NCBI RefSeq assembly: GCF_026107455.2
Contig: NZ_JAPCHY010000005.1
Coordinates: forward strand, 62,001 to 126,000
Source of the DNA: Xanthomonas chitinilytica
GTDB lineage: Bacteria > Pseudomonadota > Gammaproteobacteria > Xanthomonadales > Xanthomonadaceae
Direction of reading: 5' to 3'
DNA length: 64,000 nt
Shown here: positions 19,501 to 26,645 of the stretch, piece by piece
Layout: each line of letters opens with the position of its first letter
How positions within the stretch are numbered: the first letter of the stretch is position 1
Notes under the pieces: model-generated
What the model saw: the letters and a program-made list of their open reading frames with translations, nothing else
The model's database searches: none
Told to the model about the DNA's origin: nothing
Program-made: the position numbers and the translations under genes

Positions 19501-21463
19501 GTATTCCGACGACCGCTACGGCAACCGCGACGTGGAAACGCTGGTGCGCGCGCCGATCGTGGCCGAGGCCAGCATGCCGCGGGTGATGGCGCCGGGCGAC
19601 CGCAGCACGGTCACCCTGGACGTGCAGAACTTCACCGGCACGCCCGGCGAGTTCAGCGTGCGCGTGGACGGCGAGGGCCCGCTGTCGCTGGGCGAACCGG
19701 CGCGCAGCGCCAGGCTCGCCGACGGCGCCAAGGCCACCCTCAGCTTCCCGCTGACCGCGCGCGAGGGCTACACCGTGGCCAAGGTGCGGGTGCGGGTGGA
19801 AGGCAACGGCTTCAAGGTGGATCGCCGCTACGACCTGCCGGTGCGCGCGGCCTGGCCGTCGGTGCTGCGCTCGCAGACCCGGACGCTCGACCCGCTGGCG
19901 CCGGTGGCGCTGGGCAGCGACTTCGCCGCCGGGTTGATGGACGGTTCGGTCAACGCCCGCATGCTGGTCAGCGCGTTGCCGCCGATCCCGTTCGCCAGCG
20001 CCTTGCAGGGTGCCTTGAACTACCCCTACGGCTGCGCCGAGCAGACCACCAGCAAGGGCTACGCCGCACTGATGCTGGACGAGGCGACCTCGGCGATGCT
20101 GGGCGCCGACGGCCTCAGTGCCGAGGCGCGCCGCGAACGCATGGAAGGCGCCTTCGGACGGCTGGCATCGATGCAGGTGGCCAACGGCAACTTCTCGATG
20201 TGGGGCAATGATGGCTACGTCAATCCGTGGCTGACGCCGTACATCGCCGAGTTCCTGCTCGATGCCAAGGACGCCGGTTTCGCGGTGCCGGACAACGTGC
20301 TGCAGAAGGCGCTGAACCGGCTCAGCGAGGACCTGCTGGCCGGCGGCAACCAGTTCTACGGGCAGGAGCGCCGCGAGAACCTGAAGTTCGCCAACCAGGC
20401 CTATTCCGGCTACGTGCTGGCGCGGGTCAACCGCGCCCCGCTCGGCACCCTGCGCGCGCTGTACGACAACGAGCGCAGCAAGGCGGCGACCGGGCTGTCG
20501 CTGGTGCACCTGGGCACGGCGCTGGCGCTGCAGGGCGACCGCAAGCGCGGCGAGGCGGCCATCGCCGCCGGTTTCGCCAAGAGCGGCAGCGACCGTCCCG
20601 GCTACTTCGGCGACTACGGCAGCGTGGTGCGTGACGACGCGCTGATGATCGCGCTGCTGCACGAGCGTGGCCTGGCCAAGCCCGAGTACGACGCCCGCGC
20701 GGTGGCGCTGGGCCGCGAACTGGACGTGCGCCGCAACCGCGGCTGGCTGTGGCTGAGCACCCAGGAGCAGGTGGCGCTGGCGCGGCTGGGCAAGGCGCTG
20801 ATGGCCAACCAGAAGAAGCTGGTTTCCGGCCAGTTGGCGGTGGGCGACGCGGTCGAGGAGATCGGCCCGCGCAAGGCCTTCGGCCGGTTGTTCGACTCGG
20901 CCGAGCTGGCGCGCGGAGTGCGCTTCACCCCGCAGGGCGAGCCGCCGATGTTCGCCAGCCTGGAAGTGGCCGGCGTGCCGCGGCGCGCGCCGGAGCCGGA
21001 CAACAGCGTGATCGGCATCGAGCGCCACTGGTACACCACCGACGGCAAGCCGTGGTCGCCGGGGCCGCTGAAGGAGGGCGAGGCGCTGATCGTGCGGCTG
21101 AGCGTCACCGCCAACTCGGCCATGCCCGACGCGCTGCTGACCGACCTGCTGCCGGCCGGGCTGGAGATCGAGAACTTCAACCTGGGCGACGCCAAGCAGT
21201 GGGCCGACGTGGTGGTGGACGGCATCGGCATCAGCGACCGGTCCGACGCGGCCGACGTCAGGCACGAGGAGTTCCGCGACGACCGCTATGTCGCCGCGCT
21301 CAAGCTCGCCCGCGGCCGCACCGCCCGCGTGTTCTACCTGGTGCGCGCGGTGACCCCGGGCACCTACACCGTGCCGCCGCCGCTGGCCGAGGACATGTAC
21401 CGCCCCGACCTGCGCGGCGTGGGCCGTAGCAACCCGACCACGATCACCGTGGTGCAGCCGTGA
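16526..21463 (+). CDS. Bacterial alpha-2-macroglobulin lipoprotein (YfhM type)
   Basis: A periplasmic protease trap anchored by lipid; in this family a target protease cleaves a bait region and is then trapped. 1645 residues. The N-terminus is a lipoprotein signal (LLLLVLAVGLGAC, Cys ~33), followed by a long array of MG-type beta domains. An intact thioester motif CAEQ (Cys ~1170) in YPYGCAEQTTSKGY puts it in the thioester-bearing group. Homologues are usually next to a PBP1C gene and are thought to act with it in envelope defence or repair. Here pbpC lies 5.2 kb downstream after an accessory block. Confidence 0.93.
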   Translation: MDTKSEPNRGQWRARVVQGLLLLVLAVGLGACKRNESGQLPGASGEAIKATQEEVTEFALLRAWPDQRGESLSLALEFSRPLVGTQDFDKLLRFEEKAGTEESSWSLSDDGKTLRYPFVEAARDYTVVVSADLLAADGSRLGKELKQKVHTGELRPVAGFASQGSVLPARDSRGLPVVSVNVQEVDVEFLRVREKQLPTFFSQYQRGGRRGSWELDSDYGDKTPLSTLAEPVYVNRFVLGGKQNERVLTYLPTQDIKELQQPGLYFAVMKRTGSFDNEYDTAFFTVSDIGLHTRAYKDTLFVHTASLQNGAPAKKIELRILDAKGELFLKGQTDANGNALLNYKLDAGHVLVASSGGDTTLLPFNQPALDLSEFAVAGRQNAWFDVFAWSGRDLYRPGETVQVSALLRDNDGKPVAGPDKGAQPVFLRLKQPDGKIFRETRLQPGEQGYFSFEQAIPGDAPTGRWQVEFRTDPASKEAVQGMTLRIEEFLPERMKLDLDSAQKTLKPGEPFKLQADAAYLYGAPADGNRFTARLAVAVEQHPLESLPGYFFGDPTVELPREAKDVIDGSFPADGKLRQDVALPAEAKPTTPIAALLSGSVYETGGRTVTRTLKRVLWPAPALVGVRPLFDDKDGADANSNARFELVRVDADGKPQPAQGLKVTLVRELRDYHWTWNDNRWDYDFTRRFENKETRTIDAGATAAKFDFAVEWGEYRVDVFDPATGLTMRYPFRAGWSWNDDNRGLDARPDKVKLALDKTGYKAGDTLKVTLTPPHAGRGVLLVESDKLLYVQDIDVKPGSTFEIPVSAEWERHDVYVTALVFRGGSAPSKITPARAVGVVHVPMDRKGRRVAVGLVAPKQMRPEQPLPVTVSAPELAGRQAHVTVSAVDVGILNITRFPVPDANAQFFAQRRLGVDAYDIYGRVIESFEGASGKLRFGGDMALAALPQAKRPTARVQTVDLFSGPVKLDAKGNARINLPVPDFNGTLRVSALVYSDDRYGNRDVETLVRAPIVAEASMPRVMAPGDRSTVTLDVQNFTGTPGEFSVRVDGEGPLSLGEPARSARLADGAKATLSFPLTAREGYTVAKVRVRVEGNGFKVDRRYDLPVRAAWPSVLRSQTRTLDPLAPVALGSDFAAGLMDGSVNARMLVSALPPIPFASALQGALNYPYGCAEQTTSKGYAALMLDEATSAMLGADGLSAEARRERMEGAFGRLASMQVANGNFSMWGNDGYVNPWLTPYIAEFLLDAKDAGFAVPDNVLQKALNRLSEDLLAGGNQFYGQERRENLKFANQAYSGYVLARVNRAPLGTLRALYDNERSKAATGLSLVHLGTALALQGDRKRGEAAIAAGFAKSGSDRPGYFGDYGSVVRDDALMIALLHERGLAKPEYDARAVALGRELDVRRNRGWLWLSTQEQVALARLGKALMANQKKLVSGQLAVGDAVEEIGPRKAFGRLFDSAELARGVRFTPQGEPPMFASLEVAGVPRRAPEPDNSVIGIERHWYTTDGKPWSPGPLKEGEALIVRLSVTANSAMPDALLTDLLPAGLEIENFNLGDAKQWADVVVDGIGISDRSDAADVRHEEFRDDRYVAALKLARGRTARVFYLVRAVTPGTYTVPPPLAEDMYRPDLRGVGRSNPTTITVVQP

Positions 21464-21584
21464 TGCGGTGTCGGGCGGCAATGCATTGCAGGGCGCTCCA
21501 TGGACTTGATTTCCCGCATGTCGTCATGCGGTCGGGTTGCATGAACCTCTTGCCCAAGGCCTGAAACGGATTTGAAGAACGCTG

Positions 21585-22409
21585 TTACATCTCTTTCTCG
21601 ATCACTGACAGCGTTCTTTCAATGAAGCGGACACGTGCTTTTCCCGGAATGAAATCCTGTTTGTTTTCAAGATTGAATTTTTCCAGGATGGCTTTTGCCT
21701 GCACGTCGTTGATGATTTCGGCGGCTGTCATGCCGTCGGCCTTCAGCTCCCTTATCCGTGATGCCCATGCCAGGGTGTTTTCCCGGAATGCCCGCAACTC
21801 GACCTTGCTCGTCGGTTTTCCATGCCCCGGGACAATGATGCTTCCGTCGTTGCCCAGCATCAGGATTTCTTCAATGGCGCTGCCAAACCCGGACAGCCCT
21901 CCGGCATAAAAAGTCGGGTGCCAACGGGTGTCGTAGATGTCGCCGACAAAGATGCTGTTGCTTTTCTCGTGGAAAAGAATCCTGTCCTCGGACGTGTGGG
22001 ACATTGCCGTTGATTCGTGGATTTCCGTGAGGTCGGCGGCGCCGTCAAGAAGCGCGCCTCCTTTCTCGACGAGATAGGCGTTCCCTCCGGTGTGGTCGCT
22101 GTGTTCGTGCGTGTTCAATATGAACTTTGCGGGTTCGCCGGCGAGATCTTTCACGGCTTTGTCCAATGCGTCCAGATTTTCGCTTCCCGGCATGGGGTCG
22201 ATCAGGACGACTCCCTCTGCGGTCTTGAGCAGGCCAATGTTCGTTTGGTGATCGACGAATTTCAGGATGAATGCATCCTCTGAAAGCCGGGTGACCAGAA
22301 GCTTGTCCGAAATTTCCGGGGTTGTCGTTTCGGCGGTTGGGGGAGGTGGATCTGCCGCGTGAGTGAGGGGCGTGGACAGCATGGCCAAAACAAGAACAAG
22401 TGATCTCAT
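21585..22409 (-). CDS. Exported metallo-beta-lactamase-fold hydrolase
   Basis: 274 residues with a signal peptide (MRSLVLVLAMLSTPLTHAA), so probably periplasmic. The zinc motif HEHSDH is at residues ~101-106 (NTHEHSDHTGG). A likely third His is in MSHTSED, the metal-bridging Asp in FVGDIYD, and a C-terminal PGHGKP closes the set. The distance between HxHxDH and the third His is only ~35 residues, short for the fold, so an internal deletion is possible. Base composition is clearly lower in GC than the neighbours, which suggests transfer. The substrate is unknown; the sequence does not show that it is a true beta-lactamase. Confidence 0.8.
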   Translation of the reverse strand: MRSLVLVLAMLSTPLTHAADPPPPTAETTTPEISDKLLVTRLSEDAFILKFVDHQTNIGLLKTAEGVVLIDPMPGSENLDALDKAVKDLAGEPAKFILNTHEHSDHTGGNAYLVEKGGALLDGAADLTEIHESTAMSHTSEDRILFHEKSNSIFVGDIYDTRWHPTFYAGGLSGFGSAIEEILMLGNDGSIIVPGHGKPTSKVELRAFRENTLAWASRIRELKADGMTAAEIINDVQAKAILEKFNLENKQDFIPGKARVRFIERTLSVIEKEM

Positions 22410-22608
22410 TGATGTCTCGCTTGCGAGTGGAAGCTTGTGACATGCGGGCGCCGCTGCGCGGCGCGGCTTGATTCGGATATGCCCGCCGGGCGTTGCCGAG
22501 CGGGGTGTGCAGGTGGTGTCCGACGCGTGCCGGCCAACGGTCGGCACGCCAGCCCACCCGCTTTCTTCCAGTGCGGCCGCCGGCGAACCGGCGACCGCAC
22601 TCAAGCTT

Positions 22609-22887
22609 TCACCGAAAGCGACGCCGCAGGTTCTCCCACATCTGCCGCCGCAGTTGATAGGCGCTCATGCCCAGCAGCAGCGCCGACAGCCAGATCGTGC
22701 CTTCGGTGGCCAGCGCTGCAATGCCGGCCAGCACGATCCTCGTCCCGGTGCCGACTTCCAGCACGATGCCCGCGCCCAGCGCCAGCCACGACAGCACGCT
22801 GATGCTGGCCGCCACGGCAATCCAGCGCCACTTGTGGCGGGACAGTGCTTGTCGGGCGGGCGTGGTCCAGGCCTTGACGGGGTTCAT
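22609..22887 (-). CDS. Small inner-membrane protein with two helices
   Basis: 92 residues with two predicted membrane helices (~residues 22-45 and 52-78), a basic N-terminus and a C-terminal Arg-rich tail. It vaguely resembles the short transporter-suffix type of protein, but no function can be assigned. Its start overlaps the stop of the NTF2-like gene upstream (ATGA), so it is the third coupled member of the amidohydrolase operon. Confidence 0.65.
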   Translation of the reverse strand: MNPVKAWTTPARQALSRHKWRWIAVAASISVLSWLALGAGIVLEVGTGTRIVLAGIAALATEGTIWLSALLLGMSAYQLRRQMWENLRRRFR

Positions 22888-23432
22888 TTCGCCACCCCGC
22901 CGGTGGCCGGCTGCATGTCCGCGGGCAGCGGCGAGTCCGCCGTCTCGATGATCCCCACGTTGGAGACGATCCACCAGCGTTCGCCATCGTTGAGCGCCTG
23001 GAAGTGGTTCAACCCGCGCATCAGCGGCTCCTTGTCGCTTTGCCGCAGCCGCACCTCGAAGCTGCTCATCACCGAGGCCAGCAGGCCGTGCTGTTCCACC
23101 CGCGTCACCAGCGGGGTTTCGTGGAAGCCGGTGGCGGCGTAGGCGGTTTCGGTCTGGGCCACCAGTTCCTCGCTGTCCATGCCCATGATGCCGCTGCCGA
23201 TCTTCGAGTCCATCGCCATGGAAAGCCGCGCGCCGTCGAGGAACAGGGCGCGATAGCGGTCCCAGTCGCGCTGCACGCCGGCATCGGCGGAGATCGTTTC
23301 GTACAGGGCGTGGACGAGGGCCTCGGGCGATTCCCAGTCGCGCGGGCCGGCGTGGGCGGTGGCGGCCAGCCCGAAGCCCAGGCCAAGGGCCAGCAGGCTG
23401 CGGCGGATGAGGGGCTTGGAGGTGTGCTTCAT
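22884..23432 (-). CDS. Exported SnoaL/NTF2-like protein
   Basis: 182 residues. A signal peptide (MKHTSKPLIRRSLLALGLGFGLAATAHAG) is followed by an NTF2-like cone fold: an early helix ALVHALYETISADAG, RDWDRYRALFLDGARL, and the terminal strands NDGERWWIVSNVGI. Such folds bind or turn over small molecules. ATG 23432 is preferred to ATG 23438 because the GGGAG site is about 7 nt upstream of it. It starts just inside the overlap with the amidohydrolase stop. Confidence 0.78.
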   Translation of the reverse strand: MKHTSKPLIRRSLLALGLGFGLAATAHAGPRDWESPEALVHALYETISADAGVQRDWDRYRALFLDGARLSMAMDSKIGSGIMGMDSEELVAQTETAYAATGFHETPLVTRVEQHGLLASVMSSFEVRLRQSDKEPLMRGLNHFQALNDGERWWIVSNVGIIETADSPLPADMQPATGGVAK

Positions 23433-23434
23433 GG

Positions 23435-24886
23435 TCATTCTCCCTTGAGTTGGTTCAGTGCATCGGTGGCGAGGAATTGGCCGTCAAGCACGACGGCGTG
23501 GATGTGGCGGGTGTGGCGTATGTCGTCGAGCGGGTTGGCGTCGAGCACCAGCAGGTCGGCCTCGAAACCGGGGGCGATGCGGCCCAGCCGCTGGCCTGCG
23601 CCGAGCGCTTCGGCGGCGGTGACGGTGGCGGCCTGCAACAGCTGCGTGGCGGGGACGCCGGCCTCGGCCAGCAACTGCATTTCGCGATGCAGGCTGATGC
23701 CGGGCGCGATCCAAGGGTTGCTCATGTCCGTGCCCAGCGTCATGCGCGCGTCGGTGGTGTGCAGCCGCACGGCCATGCGCTGCACCTTCGGCCACACGGC
23801 GCGGGCGCGCGCGAAATCCTCCGGCTGCCAGCCGATGGCGAAGGTGAACCAGTCGTTCCAGTGCGCCAGCAGCCGCGGGTGGGCGTAGCGGCGGGCATCG
23901 TCCTTGTACGGGTTGTCCTGGTCCTGGACGAAGGCGGCGTGGAAGGCGACGAGGGTGGCGTCGAACACCGGGCGGTGCTGCTGGTAGGCGGCCACCAGCC
24001 GGTCGGCCTGCGGGCCATCGGGGTCGAAGTGTTCCCACCATTCGAAGAACGACCAGGTGCCGCCGCGCGCGCCGGCCTGCCATGCCTCGCGCTGCTGCGG
24101 GGTCAGCAGGTCGGGGCTGAGCGGCATCAGGTGGACGATGCCGTCCAGCCCCATCGCCAGCGCGTCCGGCCATCCGATGCTTTCCAGATGCGCGACGGCG
24201 GGAAGGCCGTGCCGGTGCGCGGCGTCGATGCCGGCCTTCAGCAGTTCCGGCGACAGGCCGGTGTAGAGCTTGATCCAGTCGGCGCCGGCCTCGGCCTGCG
24301 CCTGCACCACGCGCTGCATGGCCTCGGCATTGCGCGCTGCCGTGGACAGGCCCGGCAGGTCGGCGTTGTTGATCACCGGGCCGGCGTTGAAGGCTTCCGG
24401 GCCGGTCAGTTCGCCTGCCGCCAACCGCGCCTTGTAGCGTGCGGCGGCCGGCAGGTCGCCGCCGGGGTTGCGCACGGTGGTGACGCCGAAAGCCACCAGC
24501 CGGCGGGCGTTGTGTTCGGCAATGTCGTCGTCGGGCAACGCCTGCATCACCATGCGGCCACGCTCGCGCTTGCTCTCCAGCGGGCCGAGGGTGAGGTGGG
24601 CGTGCATGTCGATCAGGCCCGGCAGCAGGTAGCGCTGGTGCAGGTTCACGGTGCGCGCGCCGCGCAGGCAGGCCTTGTCGCCGGCGGCGGTGATGCGGGC
24701 GATGTGCTTGCCTTCCACACGCACGCAGCGTGGCGCGCTGGCGCGGTTGTGCTCGGCTTCGATGATGCGCACATTGTCCAGGGCCAGCGTGCCGTTGGCC
24801 GATTGGGCCGCGGCCAGCGCCGGGGCCAGCAGGCCGCAGGTGAGGGCGAGCGGGAGCCAGCGCCTTGTTGCCGGTGAGCGTTGCAT
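23435..24886 (-). CDS. Exported metal-dependent amidohydrolase
   Basis: 483 residues with a signal peptide (PLALTCGLLAPALAAAQ), so periplasmic or secreted. Amidohydrolase-superfamily metal ligands are visible: DMHAHL, the carbamylated-lysine candidate in DWIKLYTG, HLES, the IVHLMP histidine and the late Asp in TLGTDMSNP. Flanking segments (YLLPGLID; GFEADLLVLDANPLDDI) are the usual composite beta-domain. The substrate is unknown; related proteins are imidazolonepropionase- or prolidase-like. It heads an operon with the NTF2-like and membrane proteins and is divergent from an ECF sigma factor. Confidence 0.85.
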   Translation of the reverse strand: MQRSPATRRWLPLALTCGLLAPALAAAQSANGTLALDNVRIIEAEHNRASAPRCVRVEGKHIARITAAGDKACLRGARTVNLHQRYLLPGLIDMHAHLTLGPLESKRERGRMVMQALPDDDIAEHNARRLVAFGVTTVRNPGGDLPAAARYKARLAAGELTGPEAFNAGPVINNADLPGLSTAARNAEAMQRVVQAQAEAGADWIKLYTGLSPELLKAGIDAAHRHGLPAVAHLESIGWPDALAMGLDGIVHLMPLSPDLLTPQQREAWQAGARGGTWSFFEWWEHFDPDGPQADRLVAAYQQHRPVFDATLVAFHAAFVQDQDNPYKDDARRYAHPRLLAHWNDWFTFAIGWQPEDFARARAVWPKVQRMAVRLHTTDARMTLGTDMSNPWIAPGISLHREMQLLAEAGVPATQLLQAATVTAAEALGAGQRLGRIAPGFEADLLVLDANPLDDIRHTRHIHAVVLDGQFLATDALNQLKGE

Positions 24887-24940
24887 CGCGGGTGTTTCCT
24901 TTCGAGTGGGTCTGCCTCCAAAGTCGGGCGTGCCGGGGGA

Positions 24941-24979
24941 TTTCTTACGCAAATAAATATTTTCTTTTGGTGTAAGAAA
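24941..24979. promoter_or_regulatory. AT-rich divergent promoter region with inverted repeat
   Basis: TTTCTTAC (24941-24948) and GTAAGAAA (24972-24979) form a perfect 8-bp inverted repeat around a 23-nt AT-rich core, lying between the amidohydrolase and the ECF sigma factor. The composition contrasts sharply with the flanks. It probably holds the promoters of both transcripts. Confidence 0.5.
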
Positions 24980-25040
24980 TGCGCGGCAAGCGACGACTGA
25001 AGGATTGCTGGCCCCCATCGACTCCCCGATCCGTTACCGA

Positions 25041-25523
25041 ATGCATCCACTCTGGCCCCGTGTGCAAACCTTCCGACCGCAACTGTGGCGCGCGGTGTGC
25101 GGGTATGAATTGAATCCCGCCGTGCGCGAGGAGCTGTTGCAGGACGTGCTGCTCGCCATCTGGGAAAGCCTGCCGCGTCTGCGCGAGGCGGAGATGCTGC
25201 TGCCCTTCGTGCTGCGCATCGCCCACAACCTCGGGGCGAGCCACGTGCGCTCGGAAATCCGCCGGCCCACCTCGCTGCCGTTCGACGCGAAACTGCACGA
25301 CGTGGCGGACACGGGCAGTAGCTGCGCCCGCACGCAATGGTTGTTCGAGGCGCTGGCGACCTTGCCGCTGAACCAGCGGCAGGTGCTGATGCTGCAACTG
25401 GAAGGCTACGACTACCAGCAGATCGCGGATTTGCTGGGCATCAGCGCCGAGAACGTGGGCGTGCGCCTGCACCGCGCCCGCGAACGCCTCAAAGCCCTGT
25501 CCCGAGAGGAGGACGCCCCATGA
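25041..25523 (+). CDS. ECF-type RNA polymerase sigma factor
   Basis: 160 residues from ATG 25041 (a TTG at 25005 would add 12). Region 2 is seen in LLQDVLLAIWESLPRLREAE and LPFVLRIAHNLGASHVR; region 4 is a clear helix-turn-helix, LPLNQRQVLMLQLEGYDYQQ followed by IADLLGISAENVGVRLHRAR. The linker is short, as in ECF factors. Neither candidate start has a strong ribosome binding site. The stop overlaps the next gene (ATGA), a membrane protein that is the natural anti-sigma candidate. Confidence 0.88.
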   Translation: MHPLWPRVQTFRPQLWRAVCGYELNPAVREELLQDVLLAIWESLPRLREAEMLLPFVLRIAHNLGASHVRSEIRRPTSLPFDAKLHDVADTGSSCARTQWLFEALATLPLNQRQVLMLQLEGYDYQQIADLLGISAENVGVRLHRARERLKALSREEDAP

Positions 25524-26083
25524 ATTTCGATGACCTGCTGAAAGACGCATGGCAGGGCGAAGCGCCTGCCGCCCCGCTGCACGACATCACCGCCCGCGTG
25601 CGCCGGCGGCAATGGCGCGTGCGCCTGTATCGCGGGCTGGAGGTGGCGGTCACCGTGTTGGCGCTTGCCGTGTTCGGCCGTGCCTTGGCCAGTGGCAACC
25701 TCACGCCCTCGCACTGGTTGCTGATGCCTTTCTACGCGGTGTTCCTGCCGATCGCATGGGCCAACATCCTGCGCGCGCCGCGATGGCCCGCCCGCGACGC
25801 CGCCGAGCCTGCCGGCGCCTATGCGCGGATCCGGCTGGCGCAACTGCGCACCGGCCTGCGCGATTTGTGGCTGGCCCGCGCCACGGTATGGGCGCTGCTG
25901 GGGTATGCACTGCTGGCCAATGCCGGCACGTGGTGGCTGGCTGGCGATGCGTGGCGCAGCGCGGCGTGGGAGCTGTTGCTGGTGGCCGCTGCGTGGCTGG
26001 TTGCCACGCTGTGGGTGAGCCGCAGGTTGCGCCAGCGGTGGCTGCGGGAATACCGGGCGGTGCGGCGGCTGGCCGGCGCCTGA
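25520..26083 (+). CDS. Membrane protein, candidate anti-sigma factor
   Basis: 187 residues. A short cytoplasmic N-terminus (MNFDDLLKDAWQGE) with an amphipathic basic helix precedes about four membrane helices, in two pairs around an ARIRLAQLRTGLRDL loop. It overlaps the sigma factor gene by 4 nt. Co-translation with an ECF sigma suggests it holds the sigma factor at the membrane. No zinc-binding anti-sigma motif (HxxxCxxC) is present, so the mechanism is not shown. Confidence 0.7.
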   Translation: MNFDDLLKDAWQGEAPAAPLHDITARVRRRQWRVRLYRGLEVAVTVLALAVFGRALASGNLTPSHWLLMPFYAVFLPIAWANILRAPRWPARDAAEPAGAYARIRLAQLRTGLRDLWLARATVWALLGYALLANAGTWWLAGDAWRSAAWELLLVAAAWLVATLWVSRRLRQRWLREYRAVRRLAGA

Positions 26084-26254
26084 GCCGCATCCCGGCTCTC
26101 GGCACCGAATGGGGGCTTGCCGGCGACCTGGCCGCCATTGCGGTTCGAGGTTCGCGCGTTTGTCCGCGTGCGGTCGCCCCATGTACGAGAACGGGTGGCG
26201 CTATCGCCTGCCAGTCGGCTGCCATCCGATGTTTCCGATGACTTGCGTGTTGGC

Positions 26255-26514
26255 ATGGTCTGGCAGGTGCGCCGTGGTCATTGCGGCACGGGCATCGCCA
26301 GACCCGACCCGAGTGCCGGCTGGCGCCGTTCGCGCGCCTTGTCGATCGCAGGTATCGCGGCCGTCGCCCTGTTCGCCCTGACCCGCGGTCAGGCGTCACC
26401 GCGCGCGGAGCGTGCCAGCCTGTGGATCGGCACGGCCGAGCGCGGCAACGTGGTGCGCAAGATCGGTGCCAGCGGCACGCCGGCACCGCAGGACATTCGC
26501 CGGCTGACCGCCGG
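26255..26514 (+). pseudogene. Truncated HlyD/MacA-type periplasmic adaptor (N-terminal remnant)
   Basis: The frame reads GIARPDPSAGWRRSRALSIAG, then a membrane helix, then ERASLWIGTAERGNVVRKIG and ASGTPAPQDIRRLTA. This matches the N-terminus of exporter adaptor proteins: a cytoplasmic tail, one membrane helix, then the first beta strands. It ends abruptly at about 26514, where the next fragment begins in another frame. Only ~85 of the usual ~400 residues survive. Confidence 0.55.
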
Positions 26515-26645
26515 GCATCTGCCTGGAGCTGCCGCGGCGGATCATCGAGGTCCAGCGCGGCAGCCTGGAATTGCACGGGCGCGAGGTTGCCTCCGGCACA
26601 GTGGCCGAAATCCTTCTGCCGCTGCATGCTTGGCAGGATGGATGA
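26508..26645 (+). pseudogene. C-terminal remnant of a sensor histidine kinase
   Basis: In the +1 frame relative to the adaptor remnant the sequence reads GICLELPRRIIEVQRGSLEL, then HGREVASGTVAEILLPLHAW and a stop at 26643-26645. This resembles the G2 box and last strands of a histidine kinase ATPase domain (G-x-G-L-x-L...RRII-E-x-x-G-G). It fuses directly to the adaptor remnant and its stop overlaps the pbpC start. Confidence 0.42.

Noticed and set aside
16493-21481. A 1662-codon open frame opposite the alpha-2-macroglobulin gene, and similar long frames opposite acnD, hsdR, gcvP and pbpC
   Set aside because: High GC with a strong third-position bias leaves the complementary frame free of stops. 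The translations are rich in His/Arg/Gly/Ala and lack domains, whereas the sense frames are clear.
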